64,000 bases of DNA from Hyphomicrobiales bacterium (GTDB taxonomy: Bacteria > Pseudomonadota > Alphaproteobacteria > Rhizobiales > OSC116): NCBI GenBank assembly GCA_013214705.1, contig JABSRZ010000003.1, positions 890,055 through 954,054 on the forward strand. Direction: 5' to 3'. The notes under the pieces are model-generated. The model did not search any database and was not told the DNA's origin. It saw nothing but the letters and a program-made list of their open reading frames with translations. Shown here in pieces: positions 26,271 to 35,619 of this stretch. Both the position numbers and the translations under genes were made by a program. Numbering within the stretch: position 1 is the stretch's first letter; the number at the start of each line of letters is the position of its first letter.

Positions 26271-27647
26271 ATGGACGTTTTTAAGATTCAACAAGCCGCT
26301 TTTGCCGCCAGCCTACCACCTAGCTTTGCGGCGCGTATGGGCATATTGAACAAGTTATATGTGGTGTTTAAAGCCGCCGAGGCCGACATGATTACGGCGG
26401 TTTCGGCCGATTTTGGCCATCGGTCGGCTTTTGAAACCCGTATGACTGAAACCTCTTTCATTTTGGCCGATATAAAACACACAAGAAAAAAATTAAAACG
26501 CTGGATGGCGACAAAAAGACGACCCGTGGCTTTGCATTTTTGGCCGGGCAAAGCCTATGTCGAATATCAGCCCAAGGGCGTTGTTGGCATTATCAGCCCA
26601 TGGAACTATCCTTTACACCTAGCTTTTGTGCCACTTATTGCCGCCATTGCCGCTGGCAATAGGGTGATGTTAAAACCATCGGAATTCACCCCGCATACCA
26701 ATAAAGTTATAACCAAAATATTGGCCGAAGTGTTTGACGCTGAGCAAGTGGCAGTGATAGAAGGCGATGCCGAAATTGCCGCCGCATTCAGCGCTTTGCC
26801 ATTTGACCATTTATTTTTTACTGGCTCTGGCGCGGTTGGCAAATTGGTGATGCAAGCTGCCGCCAAAAACCTAACCCCGATAACGCTTGAATTAGGTGGC
26901 AAATCGCCAGCCATTATTGGCAAAAATTATAACATTGCCAAAGCGGCCGAACGCATTATGGTCGGCAAGCTGTTAAACGCCGGGCAAACCTGCATAGCGC
27001 CAGATTATGTATTGGTGCCAGAGGCCAAGCGCACCGAATTGGCGCAGGCGCTCATTGCGGCAGGCGAGCGGTTATACCCTGACATTATGCATGGCGGCGA
27101 TTATACCAGCATCATTAACCGACAACAATATGAGCGCCTGCATGGGCTGTTACATGACGCCGTCGAGCGTGGCGCGCTGCTGTATAAATTATTTGAAGCC
27201 GATGATGATGGCCGCAAAATGATGCCAGCGGTATTGGATGATGTCGAACCAGATATGAAGGTGATGCAGGAGGAAATATTTGGACCGATATTGCCAATTA
27301 TTGGCTATGAAAAATTAGATGATGCCATCAGTTTTGTAAATTCGGGCGACAAGCCATTGGCGGCTTATTATTTTAGCCATGATGATGAAGATGAATTGCC
27401 ACGCTTAAGCCAAAATATATTATGCGGCGGGGTGACGATTAATGACACCATTTACCATTTTGCCCAAAATGAATTGCCACTTGGTGGCATCGGCGCTAGC
27501 GGCATGGGGCATTATCATGGCCATGATGGGTTTAAAACTTTTAGCCATGCCAAAGGCGTGTTTAAACAAGCGCGGTTTAACGGTTTTGGGTTGTTAAAAC
27601 CGCCTTATTCTAAACTGGCCAAAGCCATTGTCGATTGGGTTAGCTAG
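26271..27647 (+). CDS. Aldehyde dehydrogenase (coniferyl aldehyde dehydrogenase-like)
   Basis: This 458-residue NAD(P)-dependent aldehyde dehydrogenase has the Rossmann segment GVVGIISPWNYPLHL, FTGSGAVGK, catalytic base E207 in LELGGKSP and nucleophile C241 in NAGQTC. The IAPDYVLVP continuation and the length are those of the class-3-like group annotated as coniferyl aldehyde dehydrogenases in Alphaproteobacteria. It oxidises an aldehyde to its acid in the cytoplasm. It is divergent from the amine oxidase and abuts, tail to tail with no gap, the zinc alcohol dehydrogenase, which suggests an alcohol-aldehyde-acid or amine-aldehyde-acid relation. Confidence 0.92.
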   Translation: MDVFKIQQAAFAASLPPSFAARMGILNKLYVVFKAAEADMITAVSADFGHRSAFETRMTETSFILADIKHTRKKLKRWMATKRRPVALHFWPGKAYVEYQPKGVVGIISPWNYPLHLAFVPLIAAIAAGNRVMLKPSEFTPHTNKVITKILAEVFDAEQVAVIEGDAEIAAAFSALPFDHLFFTGSGAVGKLVMQAAAKNLTPITLELGGKSPAIIGKNYNIAKAAERIMVGKLLNAGQTCIAPDYVLVPEAKRTELAQALIAAGERLYPDIMHGGDYTSIINRQQYERLHGLLHDAVERGALLYKLFEADDDGRKMMPAVLDDVEPDMKVMQEEIFGPILPIIGYEKLDDAISFVNSGDKPLAAYYFSHDDEDELPRLSQNILCGGVTINDTIYHFAQNELPLGGIGASGMGHYHGHDGFKTFSHAKGVFKQARFNGFGLLKPPYSKLAKAIVDWVS

Positions 27648-28694
27648 TTAAAATTTGGTGATGACGCTAACGCCGTGGGTGTTAAACTTATCCATATTGA
27701 CCAAAACATCTATCGATTGTTCTAGGTTTATCTTTTGGCCAATGAGTTTTTGTGGTTGCAACAAACAATCATTTATCATATCAAACATCGCGCCATATCG
27801 ATGCGCTTGCATGCCGTGGCTGCCATAAATTTCCAATTCATTGGCGATCACCTGCCCCATCGGTATAGGCGGCAAAGCGTGTTGTGCCAGCATTAGACCC
27901 ACTTGAATATGGCGGCCGCGTTTGGCCAAATTGGCGATGGAATTAAAGCAAGTTTGTTGATGCCCCAAGGCGTCAATAGATACATTCGCGCCGCCATTGG
28001 TGTGGCTTTTAACCGCGGCTACAATATCGGGAATGTGGTTTGAATTTAGCACAATATCTGCGCCCAGAGCTTGGGCGAATTTAAGCGTTTCAGAATCAAT
28101 ATCCACCGCCACAACTTGCGCGCCCATGGCTTTAGCAATCATAATTGCGCTCAGCCCGACCCCGCCGCAGCCATGCACTGCTAGCCATTCGCCCGGCCTA
28201 ATTTTAGCTTGGTCGACCACTGCGCGAAAAGCGGTTACAAACCGACAGCCAAGCGAGGCGGCGGTGGCGAAATCTATTTCATCGGGCAAGGCCACCAAAT
28301 TCTCATTTGCATAATCTAAAAACACATATTCGGCAAAGCTGCCAAAATGGGTAAAGCCCGGCTGAAACTGCGCATCACACACCTGTTGGTTGCCACTATT
28401 GCATTGTGGGCAATGGCCGCAACCGCCAACAAATGGTATGGTGACCCGCATATCTTTACGCCATTTATGGCCATCGACATTTTTGCCTAATTCGACAATT
28501 GTGCCTGCAAGTTCGTGGCCGGGAATGTGCGGCAAAACAATGTCGGCATCATGCCCCATCCAGCCATGCCAATCGCTACGACAAACGCCGGTTGCGCCTA
28601 GTTTTACCACCACACCATTTGGTTGGCATATAGGCTCGGGCATATGCTCTAACTTAGGTTTTTGTTTAAACTGGCGGTAAACTATAGCGCGCAT
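27648..28694 (-). CDS. Zinc-dependent alcohol dehydrogenase
   Basis: This 348-residue MDR-family enzyme has catalytic zinc ligands C38, H60 and E61 ([16 protein letters not shown]), structural zinc cysteines C92, C95, C98 and C106, and the cofactor motif [19 protein letters not shown]. The family oxidises primary or secondary alcohols with NAD. Substrate is unknown. Its stop codon is immediately adjacent to that of the aldehyde dehydrogenase gene on the other strand, so neither has a private terminator here. Confidence 0.93.
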   Translation of the reverse strand: MRAIVYRQFKQKPKLEHMPEPICQPNGVVVKLGATGVCRSDWHGWMGHDADIVLPHIPGHELAGTIVELGKNVDGHKWRKDMRVTIPFVGGCGHCPQCNSGNQQVCDAQFQPGFTHFGSFAEYVFLDYANENLVALPDEIDFATAASLGCRFVTAFRAVVDQAKIRPGEWLAVHGCGGVGLSAIMIAKAMGAQVVAVDIDSETLKFAQALGADIVLNSNHIPDIVAAVKSHTNGGANVSIDALGHQQTCFNSIANLAKRGRHIQVGLMLAQHALPPIPMGQVIANELEIYGSHGMQAHRYGAMFDMINDCLLQPQKLIGQKINLEQSIDVLVNMDKFNTHGVSVITKF

Positions 28695-28788
28695 AAAGTT
28701 GCTTTCAAATTCGAATTATATTTTAAACTAGGTTGTTTTTTCTGGTCTGTCATTTAATATCAATATTAAATGAATTGTAAGGAATGAT

Positions 28789-29748
28789 ATGAATTTCGAC
28801 CACCTTGTAGACAAAGCCTCTTGGCCAGCGATTAATGACATGGAGCCGTTTGAGTTAGACCATGCGGCCTTACCAGCCCACCGCCAAAAATCTCTTGAAC
28901 AATCGCGCAGTGACCGCCTTGGTTATAAACCCACCAAAATAATAAAAGTGCCAAACCTATATGATGGACATGAAGTGGAATTGCGGATTTTTGGTGACTT
29001 AACTGGTGATCCCAAACCGGCCATATTTCACATTCATGGGGGTGGCTATATATTTGGCACGGCCGAAAATGGCGATGATGACAATTGGCTTATGGCGCAG
29101 GATAATAACTGCATAATTGTCGCCACCGAGTATCGCAAGTCGCCTGAAGTTCCGTTTCCTAAACCATTGGAAGATTGTTATTCTGCGCTTTATTGGCTGT
29201 ATAATGAAGGCGCTAAAATTGGTGTCGATGTGAATAAAATTATTCTCACTGGCGAAAGCGCTGGCGGGGGGTTAGCCGCAGCCACTGCGTTAATGCTGCA
29301 TGACAAAGCCGAAATTAAAATTGTTGGCCAAGTGCTAATTTACCCAATGTCGGACCACCGCACTGGTGGCCATTTGGACCCCAATTCCAACCCTAATCCA
29401 ACCACTGGCCAATATTGTTGGACACGCGAATTTAACCAATTCGGCTGGGCAGCCTATCAAGGCAATTACCAACTTGAAAACGCCGATAATGGTTATTTTT
29501 CGCCATCTTTGCGCAAAAATTTAACCGGCATAGCGCCGCTATATTTGGCCACTGGCGCGCTGGATTTATTTTTAGAAGAAAATATGGCCTATTGCGCCCG
29601 CGCTTCTATAGCTGGTGTGCCGATGGAGTTGCACGTCTACCCCGGGGCGATACATGGGTTTTTTCATTTTGCTGATAGTAGCATTGCGCGTAAATTTTAT
29701 GCCGATAGAAAAGCCGCCTTTAACTGTTTTTGGGGTCGTGAACAATAG
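28789..29748 (+). CDS. Alpha/beta hydrolase (HSL-family esterase)
   Basis: This 319-residue cytoplasmic hydrolase has the hormone-sensitive-lipase oxyanion motif HGGGYIFG (83-90), nucleophile S157 in GESAGGG, the acid in ATGALDLFLEE and the histidine in PGAIHGFFHF. It would hydrolyse a short-chain carboxylic ester. The ATG at 28789 follows AAGGAATG. It stands alone between divergent alcohol dehydrogenase and convergent glgB-like genes. Confidence 0.92.
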   Translation: MNFDHLVDKASWPAINDMEPFELDHAALPAHRQKSLEQSRSDRLGYKPTKIIKVPNLYDGHEVELRIFGDLTGDPKPAIFHIHGGGYIFGTAENGDDDNWLMAQDNNCIIVATEYRKSPEVPFPKPLEDCYSALYWLYNEGAKIGVDVNKIILTGESAGGGLAAATALMLHDKAEIKIVGQVLIYPMSDHRTGGHLDPNSNPNPTTGQYCWTREFNQFGWAAYQGNYQLENADNGYFSPSLRKNLTGIAPLYLATGALDLFLEENMAYCARASIAGVPMELHVYPGAIHGFFHFADSSIARKFYADRKAAFNCFWGREQ

Positions 29749-29772
29749 CCAGATCGGCATCCATGCCCTAAT

Positions 29773-31989
29773 TTAGCGCTGCCATTGCATAAATATTGTG
29801 GTCAACGGCGGGATAGATAATTTTATAGAATAGTCTTGTCCCAAATCATCATCACCCGCATTTTGTGGCCTGACCGCCTCGATGGGTTGGCGGTTAACCC
29901 TGCCCTTGCCGCCATAAATGGTGGCATCGCTGTTTAATTTTTCCAGCCATTTGCCCGATGTAGGTACTAAGATTTCTCTATCCACGCATTCATCTGGTGA
30001 AAAATTGGCAATGATCATGATGGGTATTTCGGTTTTAAAACCATGGCGCAACCAAATGAACAGGCTTTCCTCGGCGCTGTCTTTTTCGATCCATTCAAAA
30101 CCCTCGGGTGCGCAATCTAGCTGGTATAGGCTTGGAGTGGATTTGTATAATTTGTTTAAATCGCGCATATAGGCTTGCACGCCCTCATGCTCATCAGTTT
30201 CGAGCAAATTCCAATCTAACCCTTGGTTATGATCCCACTCGCTGCGTTGGGCAAATTCGCCGCCCATAAAAATTAGTTTCTTGCCCGGATGACCCCACAT
30301 AAAGCCATAAAAAGCTCGTAGATTGGCGAATTTTTCATCTATACTGCCGCGCATTTTGCTAAACAAAGAGCCATTGCCTTTATCCACTAGATCATGGCTT
30401 AGCGGCAGAATGAATTGTTCGGAAAACGCGTTTTGCACGCCCAAACTCATTTTATGATGATGGAATTTGCGGTGCATTGGCTCTTCGGATAAATATTGCA
30501 ATGAACCCTCCACCCAGCTTAAATTCCACCGATAATTAAACCCCAAACCGCCATTTTGTGTGGCCTGGCTAATGCCTTTTGATGGCGCGCTATGCTCGAC
30601 CATGGTGACCAGATCCTGAGCTTCGCTGCCTAGCGTGGTGCTTAGTTTTCGCAAAAATTTTGCGGCCGGGCTATGGTCTATTTCGGCACGGTTTTTTGGC
30701 AACCACTTGCCGGTTAAATTCGAATGGCTCGAGTGGTCGAGCGGCGCAGAAATTTTAAACCGCACGCCATCTATATGATATTCCTTGGCCCAATATAACG
30801 CGTTGGCAATGAGAAAATTCTCGACTTGTGGCTGGCCATATTTGAAACTTTGGCTGTTTTTTGCCGCCAATGATGGCTCTATTTGTGCCGAATCTTGGTA
30901 TAATTGCGTGCCGTCAAACTGGTTGAGGCCATGGGCATCGTCGGAAAAATCATTCACCACCCAATCTAAAATCAGGCCAATATCGGCCTGATGGCAAGCT
31001 TCTATTAAAGCGCGAAACTCATCTAATTGGCCATGTCTTGCGGTCGGGGCGTAGAGACCCACCGGGCTATAACCATAAGAATTGTTAAACGGAAATTCGG
31101 AAATTGGCATTATTTCTATATGAGTGAATTCCATATCTTGGGCATAGGCCACTAGTTGCGTGGCTAACTCTGTATAGGTGAGCCGCCGGCCAAAATCATC
31201 TACCGCGCGCCGCCATGAGCTTAAGTTTACCTCGTAAATAGATATGGGTTGATCGGCCTGTTGCAACAAGCCGCGTTTGGCCATCCATGGTTGGTCAGAC
31301 CAGTCTTTTTGTGGCAAGTCCCGCACTATCGATGAGTTTGCGGGCGGGTGTTCAGCGCCAAAGCCTAATGGGTCTGATTTTTGCGGCAAAATTTGCCATT
31401 TTGCATCGAGCATTTCGAATTTATAGGTTTCGCCAGCCGATATACGTGGTAGAAAAATCTCCCACACGCCAGAATTGCCACACGAGCGCATGACGTGGCG
31501 GCGGCCATCCCATAAATTAAAATTACCGACCACCGATACGCGGCGGGCATTTGGCGCCCATACTGCAAAATGTGTGCCCCAAACATTTTCGTGGGTTATG
31601 GTGTGCGCGCCAAGCGCATGCCACAATTGCCAATGAGTGCCTTGGATGATGCGGTCTAAATCTGCTGCTGGCAAAACCTCACCAAACCGATAAGGGTCAT
31701 CGACCATCCACGTTAGGTCGCCCTGTCTGACATTGAGGCGATAGGCAAATTTGGTGGTGCGGCGTGGCACAATGGCTTCAAAAAAGCCCTCGACTTCTTC
31801 GCCGCCGACAAAGGGTTTTAGCCCGACAATTTTATAGCCGGTTTTGTCGTCTATCACATCTATTTGGTGAACATCTGGAATGAACACCCGGATGATGAAT
31901 TTGCCATTTTCTTTGTGCAGACCAAGAATGGAGAACGGGTCACTATGGCGGCCAGCCACAATGTCTTTAACGTCATTTAAATGAGTCAA
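29773..31989 (-). CDS. glgB: GlgB-like branching enzyme homologue lacking the catalytic aspartate
   Basis: This 738-residue protein aligns over its whole length with E. coli GlgB: N-terminal CBM48 modules, the GH13 barrel and a C-terminal beta domain ending in IPPLTTIFMQW. However, the catalytic block that reads RVDAVA in active enzymes reads RFKISA here, without any gap, so K412 replaces the nucleophile Asp (E. coli D405). The region-I histidine of the usual VPGHF is Asp (VVNDF), and region IV is SHDLV rather than SHDEV. The acid/base Glu (VEHS) and the transition-state Asp (SHD) remain. The TTG start has GGAG nine bases before it. Other glycogen genes are absent nearby. It may have a non-catalytic, glucan-binding role. 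Confidence 0.88.
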   Translation of the reverse strand: MTHLNDVKDIVAGRHSDPFSILGLHKENGKFIIRVFIPDVHQIDVIDDKTGYKIVGLKPFVGGEEVEGFFEAIVPRRTTKFAYRLNVRQGDLTWMVDDPYRFGEVLPAADLDRIIQGTHWQLWHALGAHTITHENVWGTHFAVWAPNARRVSVVGNFNLWDGRRHVMRSCGNSGVWEIFLPRISAGETYKFEMLDAKWQILPQKSDPLGFGAEHPPANSSIVRDLPQKDWSDQPWMAKRGLLQQADQPISIYEVNLSSWRRAVDDFGRRLTYTELATQLVAYAQDMEFTHIEIMPISEFPFNNSYGYSPVGLYAPTARHGQLDEFRALIEACHQADIGLILDWVVNDFSDDAHGLNQFDGTQLYQDSAQIEPSLAAKNSQSFKYGQPQVENFLIANALYWAKEYHIDGVRFKISAPLDHSSHSNLTGKWLPKNRAEIDHSPAAKFLRKLSTTLGSEAQDLVTMVEHSAPSKGISQATQNGGLGFNYRWNLSWVEGSLQYLSEEPMHRKFHHHKMSLGVQNAFSEQFILPLSHDLVDKGNGSLFSKMRGSIDEKFANLRAFYGFMWGHPGKKLIFMGGEFAQRSEWDHNQGLDWNLLETDEHEGVQAYMRDLNKLYKSTPSLYQLDCAPEGFEWIEKDSAEESLFIWLRHGFKTEIPIMIIANFSPDECVDREILVPTSGKWLEKLNSDATIYGGKGRVNRQPIEAVRPQNAGDDDLGQDYSIKLSIPPLTTIFMQWQR

Positions 31990-32090
31990 TTATCCACTCT
32001 CCTTTGGGGGCATAAATCGCCCCACCCTTCAGCATTTTTTATAATGCCTTAAATATATTAATCTAGTGTTTAAAATATCTAATGTTAAGC

Positions 32091-33251
32091 CTATAAAATG
32101 GATTTTATGCGCTCTATGGCCAAGCCAATATTTTCGATGCTGTTGGCGTAGGACAAGCGAATATAACCCTCACCTAAATTGCCAAAACTGGTACCTGGCA
32201 CCGTGGCTACCCCCGCCTCTTCCAATATGCGGCTTTGCAATGTAGCGCTGCTTAAACCGGTGCCAGTTATGTTGGGGAATACATAAAAAGCGCCGCTAGG
32301 GTCGTGGCAATTAAAGCCAGCTAGCTCATTTAATTTGGGCACTATAAATTGCCGTCGTCTATCAAACTCGGCAAACATCGCCTCGACCTCATCTTGGCTG
32401 CCAGTAAGTGCCTCTAACCCGGCAAATTGGGTGGGCGCATTCACACAGGAATGCACATTAACCGCCAGGCGGGTGGCGTGTTCTATCAAATCTGCCGGCC
32501 ACAGGCCATAGCCCAAACGCAAGCCTGCCATGGCGTAGGTTTTGCTCCATCCATCTAATAAAATCACTCTATCGCGCACTTGTTCATATTCTAATGGCGA
32601 TGCATGTTGATGTTCGCCATATAACATGCGCGAATAAATTTCATCGCTCAAAATATATAGGTCTGGATAATCATCTAGGCCGTTTATGAGTTTTTCTAGC
32701 TCTGATCTTGGGGTTGCGCCGCCGGTGGGGTTAGCGGGACTGTTTAAAATTAACAGTCGCGAATTTGGCGTAAGCCGCTCTAAAATGGCATCGGCGCTGA
32801 AGGCAAATTTATTTTCTTCTAAAATCGGGATGGCAACCGCTTTGGCGCCGCCATAATTTATCAGTGATTGATAAATAGGAAAGCCGGGGTTGGGGTAGAG
32901 AATCTCGGCGCCCGGTTCGGCAAATAATTGAATGGCAAAAAACATGGTGACTTTGCCACCGGGCACAATCAGCACATTATCGGCCGACACTTTAACCCCG
33001 CGTCTGGTGTGTATGTCTTGTGCCACCGCTTCGCGTAATTCTAATATGCCGCGGGTCGGGGTGTAGCTATGGTGGCCATCTCTAAACGCTTTGACCGCCG
33101 CTTCCACAATAGATTGCGGGGCTCTAAAATCTGATTGGCCGATGCTGAGGTCAATAATGTCTTTGCCTTGGGCGCGCAATTGGTTGGCGCGTGCCATCAC
33201 ATCAAACGCGGTTTCTGTGCCCAACCGAGACATGGATTTTGCAAGTTGCAT
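32091..33251 (-). CDS. Class I/II pyridoxal-phosphate aminotransferase
   Basis: This 386-residue PLP enzyme has the N-terminal DIIDLSIGQSDFRAPQSI substrate strand, NSPANPTGG, the SDEIYS aspartate/tyrosine pair and the Schiff-base lysine K237 in WSKTYAMAGLRLGY. It belongs to the aspartate-aminotransferase-like fold type I group. The amino donor is not evident. ATG at 33251 follows AAGAGGG. Monocistronic. Confidence 0.92.
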   Translation of the reverse strand: MQLAKSMSRLGTETAFDVMARANQLRAQGKDIIDLSIGQSDFRAPQSIVEAAVKAFRDGHHSYTPTRGILELREAVAQDIHTRRGVKVSADNVLIVPGGKVTMFFAIQLFAEPGAEILYPNPGFPIYQSLINYGGAKAVAIPILEENKFAFSADAILERLTPNSRLLILNSPANPTGGATPRSELEKLINGLDDYPDLYILSDEIYSRMLYGEHQHASPLEYEQVRDRVILLDGWSKTYAMAGLRLGYGLWPADLIEHATRLAVNVHSCVNAPTQFAGLEALTGSQDEVEAMFAEFDRRRQFIVPKLNELAGFNCHDPSGAFYVFPNITGTGLSSATLQSRILEEAGVATVPGTSFGNLGEGYIRLSYANSIENIGLAIERIKSIL

Positions 33252-33428
33252 TTTGCCCTCTTTTGTTTTTATGGGTTATTTGAGTGAATTATATGGGTCA
33301 TTAAAAACCAATCAAGTGCTAAATTCAACGGGCTTATTATGAGCTTATATATTGCTATTAAGCTTGACTTCGGGTCAGCTTTAACTTCACTATTTGAGCC
33401 ACATAAGTACAATTATAAAGGCAAAAAA

Positions 33429-33644
33429 ATGATAGATATTTTTGGTGCAGTGGCGGTGTCGTTAATGGCGTTATTTTACATGTTAGAAACCAGGCATCAT
33501 AGGTATATATTTTTGTTTGCCACCGCTTGTTTGGCCTCATCAGGCTATGCGGTATTGATACAATCTTGGCCATTTGCAGTGGTCGAGTTTTTATGGGCTG
33601 GCTTTGCCTTTTGGCGCTGGTACAAGGTGCAACAACAAGCCTAA
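33429..33644 (+). CDS. Small membrane protein, CBU_0592-like
   Basis: This 71-residue protein is composed of about three short hydrophobic segments (IFGAVAVSLMALFYML; YIFLFATACLASSGYAVLI; FAVVEFLWAGFAFWRW) and resembles the small CBU_0592 family of unknown function. The ATG at 33429 has AAAGG eight bases before it; an in-frame start 30 codons upstream encodes an unrelated, low-similarity extension. Confidence 0.7.
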   Translation: MIDIFGAVAVSLMALFYMLETRHHRYIFLFATACLASSGYAVLIQSWPFAVVEFLWAGFAFWRWYKVQQQA

Positions 33645-33658
33645 GAGTTTTGCCTTCA

Positions 33659-34069
33659 CTATAGAAAATAGGATTCTAATTGTGGTTCACCTAGGCCAAA
33701 TAACGTGTTTTGAAAGCGGGTAAACTCTTCTTTTTTCTGATGATAATCTAGATTTACATGTTGAATTAAACCATCCGCAACAAAAAATTGGCCGGTGACG
33801 AGGGTTTTTTGATATTCACCATCAATAAGCAATAAAATGGTATAATCTACCTCTATTATCTGGTCATCAATTATACGCACTTCACTTATCGTTAATTCAG
33901 AATCCTGCTTAACAATTTTGAAGTTTTTTGCATACACTTCAAAGGACTGCTTGAAATTAGAATTCACAGTGAAATAGAAATTAGGAGATACGACATGTGC
34001 TAATTCTATGGTTTTATCCATATAGAATTCGCTAATAAAATAATTAATCAAACTGAGATTTTGTGACAT
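33659..34069 (-). CDS. NTF2-like/SnoaL-fold hypothetical protein
   Basis: A 136-residue soluble protein whose layout, a helical N-terminus (ISEFYMDKTIELAHVVSPNFYF) followed by several strands (QIIEVDYTILLLIDG; TLVTGQFFVADGLI), looks like the NTF2/SnoaL cone fold. The family call is by pattern only. Directly 5' of the ATG on its strand the sequence reads GAGG, then nine C, then A. The only candidate ribosome site is therefore separated from the start by a homopolymer, whose length would change spacing. Confidence 0.65.
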   Translation of the reverse strand: MSQNLSLINYFISEFYMDKTIELAHVVSPNFYFTVNSNFKQSFEVYAKNFKIVKQDSELTISEVRIIDDQIIEVDYTILLLIDGEYQKTLVTGQFFVADGLIQHVNLDYHQKKEEFTRFQNTLFGLGEPQLESYFL

Positions 34070-34080
34070 TGGGGGGGGGC
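34070..34080. promoter_or_regulatory. Nine-base G/C homopolymer between ribosome site and start
   Basis: G9 on the plus strand (34071-34079), C9 on the coding strand of the NTF2-like gene, between GAGG and ATG. Slippage would alter initiation spacing. It could also be a sequencing artefact. Confidence 0.5.
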
Positions 34081-34223
34081 CTCGTTACTAATCTTAACGA
34101 TATCATAACCAAAAATGATAAACCAAATTATAATATCTATGGTTATCAACTGGTTAACATAAATTATAGTGGCAATATGATTTAGATTAAAAGAATCAAC
34201 AACAGTAAATTGTTATATTTGGC

Positions 34224-34255
34224 TTGACATTTCAACCGATGTTCTTTATTTGTTC
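34224..34255 (+). promoter_or_regulatory. SOS promoter with alphaproteobacterial LexA box
   Basis: A -35 element TTGACA (34224-34229) and the LexA box GTTC-TTTATTT-GTTC (34241-34255), which overlaps the expected -10 region. The start codon is only four bases past the box, so the transcript would be nearly leaderless. Confidence 0.8.
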
Positions 34256-34259
34256 TTAT

Positions 34260-34679
34260 ATGTTCAGACTCGATAAAATATTAAATTCCTCATCTATTAG
34301 CGCAAGTAATTTGCGGCTGCCCAGCCGGTTTGCTAAATTAGATTTGGACCAATTGGGCGCCCATTTTAGCCCCAACCCCATCATTCAACCGGCTGTGGAA
34401 ACGCTTGATATGCCCGATGAGGCAATGCAGCCTACCATTCCAAAAGGTGCCACATTGGTAGTAGAATATGGCTTAGAACCAGCCCATAACGACATTGTCA
34501 TTGCCCGTTATTATGGCGATGTTATTTGCCGGCGTATTTTTATCAGCAAGATGAATTCGTGGTTATATACCGATGATAAAGAGCTGGCCTTTATCAAGTT
34601 AAAAGACTGTAAGGAAGTGACTATTTTGGGGGTTGTGACCTCTCACTATATAGAGCACGCGGCGGTAAACCGCGCTTAA
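34260..34679 (+). CDS. UmuD-like S24-fold protein lacking catalytic Ser and Lys
   Basis: This 139-residue protein aligns with the UmuD/LexA C-terminal S24 fold. Its PAHNDIVIARYYGD matches UmuD's SHGDIVIA strand, and LGVVTSHYI matches the terminal FGVVIHVV strand. But the Gly-Asp-Ser-Met nucleophile segment reads PDEAM with Ala55 at the serine position, and the general-base lysine position is R91 or R92. The N-terminal 45 residues do not look like a DNA-binding HTH. It is thus a pseudopeptidase expected to be induced by DNA damage. No umuC or imuB gene is adjacent. The ATG at 34260 is preferred over a TTG at 34224, which is the -35 element. Confidence 0.75.
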   Translation: MFRLDKILNSSSISASNLRLPSRFAKLDLDQLGAHFSPNPIIQPAVETLDMPDEAMQPTIPKGATLVVEYGLEPAHNDIVIARYYGDVICRRIFISKMNSWLYTDDKELAFIKLKDCKEVTILGVVTSHYIEHAAVNRA

Positions 34680-34734
34680 AATGGTTCTTTTCAACTGGTT
34701 ATGAGGCTTAAATTATTGGACGATGAGGCGTGAG

Positions 34735-35457
34735 TTATTGAGCGATGAGGCTGGCATAATAGCCGATATAATAAGCCAATACAGAGGCCGCAACGCCGAT
34801 GATTAATGTTTCTATGCCCGATTTGAACCAATTGGCCACCGCCCATTTGCTCTTTATCGCGCCGATGGCGAAAAACGCAATAATGGTGCTGACGACCGAA
34901 ATGTTAAAGGCATTGTCTACGCCTAAAAAATAGGGCAGCAACGGAATGGTGCCAAAAATAAGGAAAGCCAAAAAAGTGCTAAAGCCAGACCTAATTGGTG
35001 AGCGCAGCCGGGTGGACAAGCCGTATTCTTCTGTCAACATGGTGTTGATCCAGACATCTTGATCGGAGGTTATGGCCGCAACTGTATGTTCGAGCGCTTC
35101 GCCAGTGAGGCCTTTGGCCAGAAAAATTTGCCGCACCTCTTCGCGTTCACCATCCGGATGTTGGGCAATGTGCTTTTTTTCGATGTCTTTAAAACGTGCG
35201 AGTTCATCGACTTCGGTTTTGGTGCCACTATAATTGCTTGCGGCCATCGAAAAACCATCGGCGATTAAATTGGCCAAACCCAAAACAAATATTACTTTGG
35301 TCGAAAGCCCTGCCCCAACCACCCCGGCAACTATGGCAAAGGTGGTGATGGCACCATCTATGCCGCCATAGACCCAGTCGCGCAAATAATTGGGTTTGTT
35401 TTCGCTGGCCAAGCGGGCTTGAATGGCTTTTACGGTATGCTCATGTTCCAAAGGCAT
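34735..35457 (-). CDS. VIT1/CCC1 family iron/manganese transporter
   Basis: This 240-residue inner-membrane protein has the VIT signature: LRDWVYGGIDGAITTFAIVAG in the first span, then LADGFSMAASNYSGTK, a charged cytoplasmic stretch with Glu/His-rich segment (residues about 75-135), and three C-terminal spans. VIT proteins export Fe2+ or Mn2+ from the cytoplasm. The ATG at 35457 follows AGGA; an in-frame TTG 15 bases upstream is weaker. Confidence 0.9.
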   Translation of the reverse strand: MPLEHEHTVKAIQARLASENKPNYLRDWVYGGIDGAITTFAIVAGVVGAGLSTKVIFVLGLANLIADGFSMAASNYSGTKTEVDELARFKDIEKKHIAQHPDGEREEVRQIFLAKGLTGEALEHTVAAITSDQDVWINTMLTEEYGLSTRLRSPIRSGFSTFLAFLIFGTIPLLPYFLGVDNAFNISVVSTIIAFFAIGAIKSKWAVANWFKSGIETLIIGVAASVLAYYIGYYASLIAQ

Positions 35458-35619
35458 GGTATGTCCTGACAATAAATTTATGTGAATTGTTTATATTTAA
35501 AACTATCGAATTTTACGATTAGATGTTTTGGTATATATCAAATTATTGTTATATAAACTAAAATATCGTGGTTGGGGTGCAGACGATACAAAGTAAACTA
35601 AAATATTGGAAAATATATA

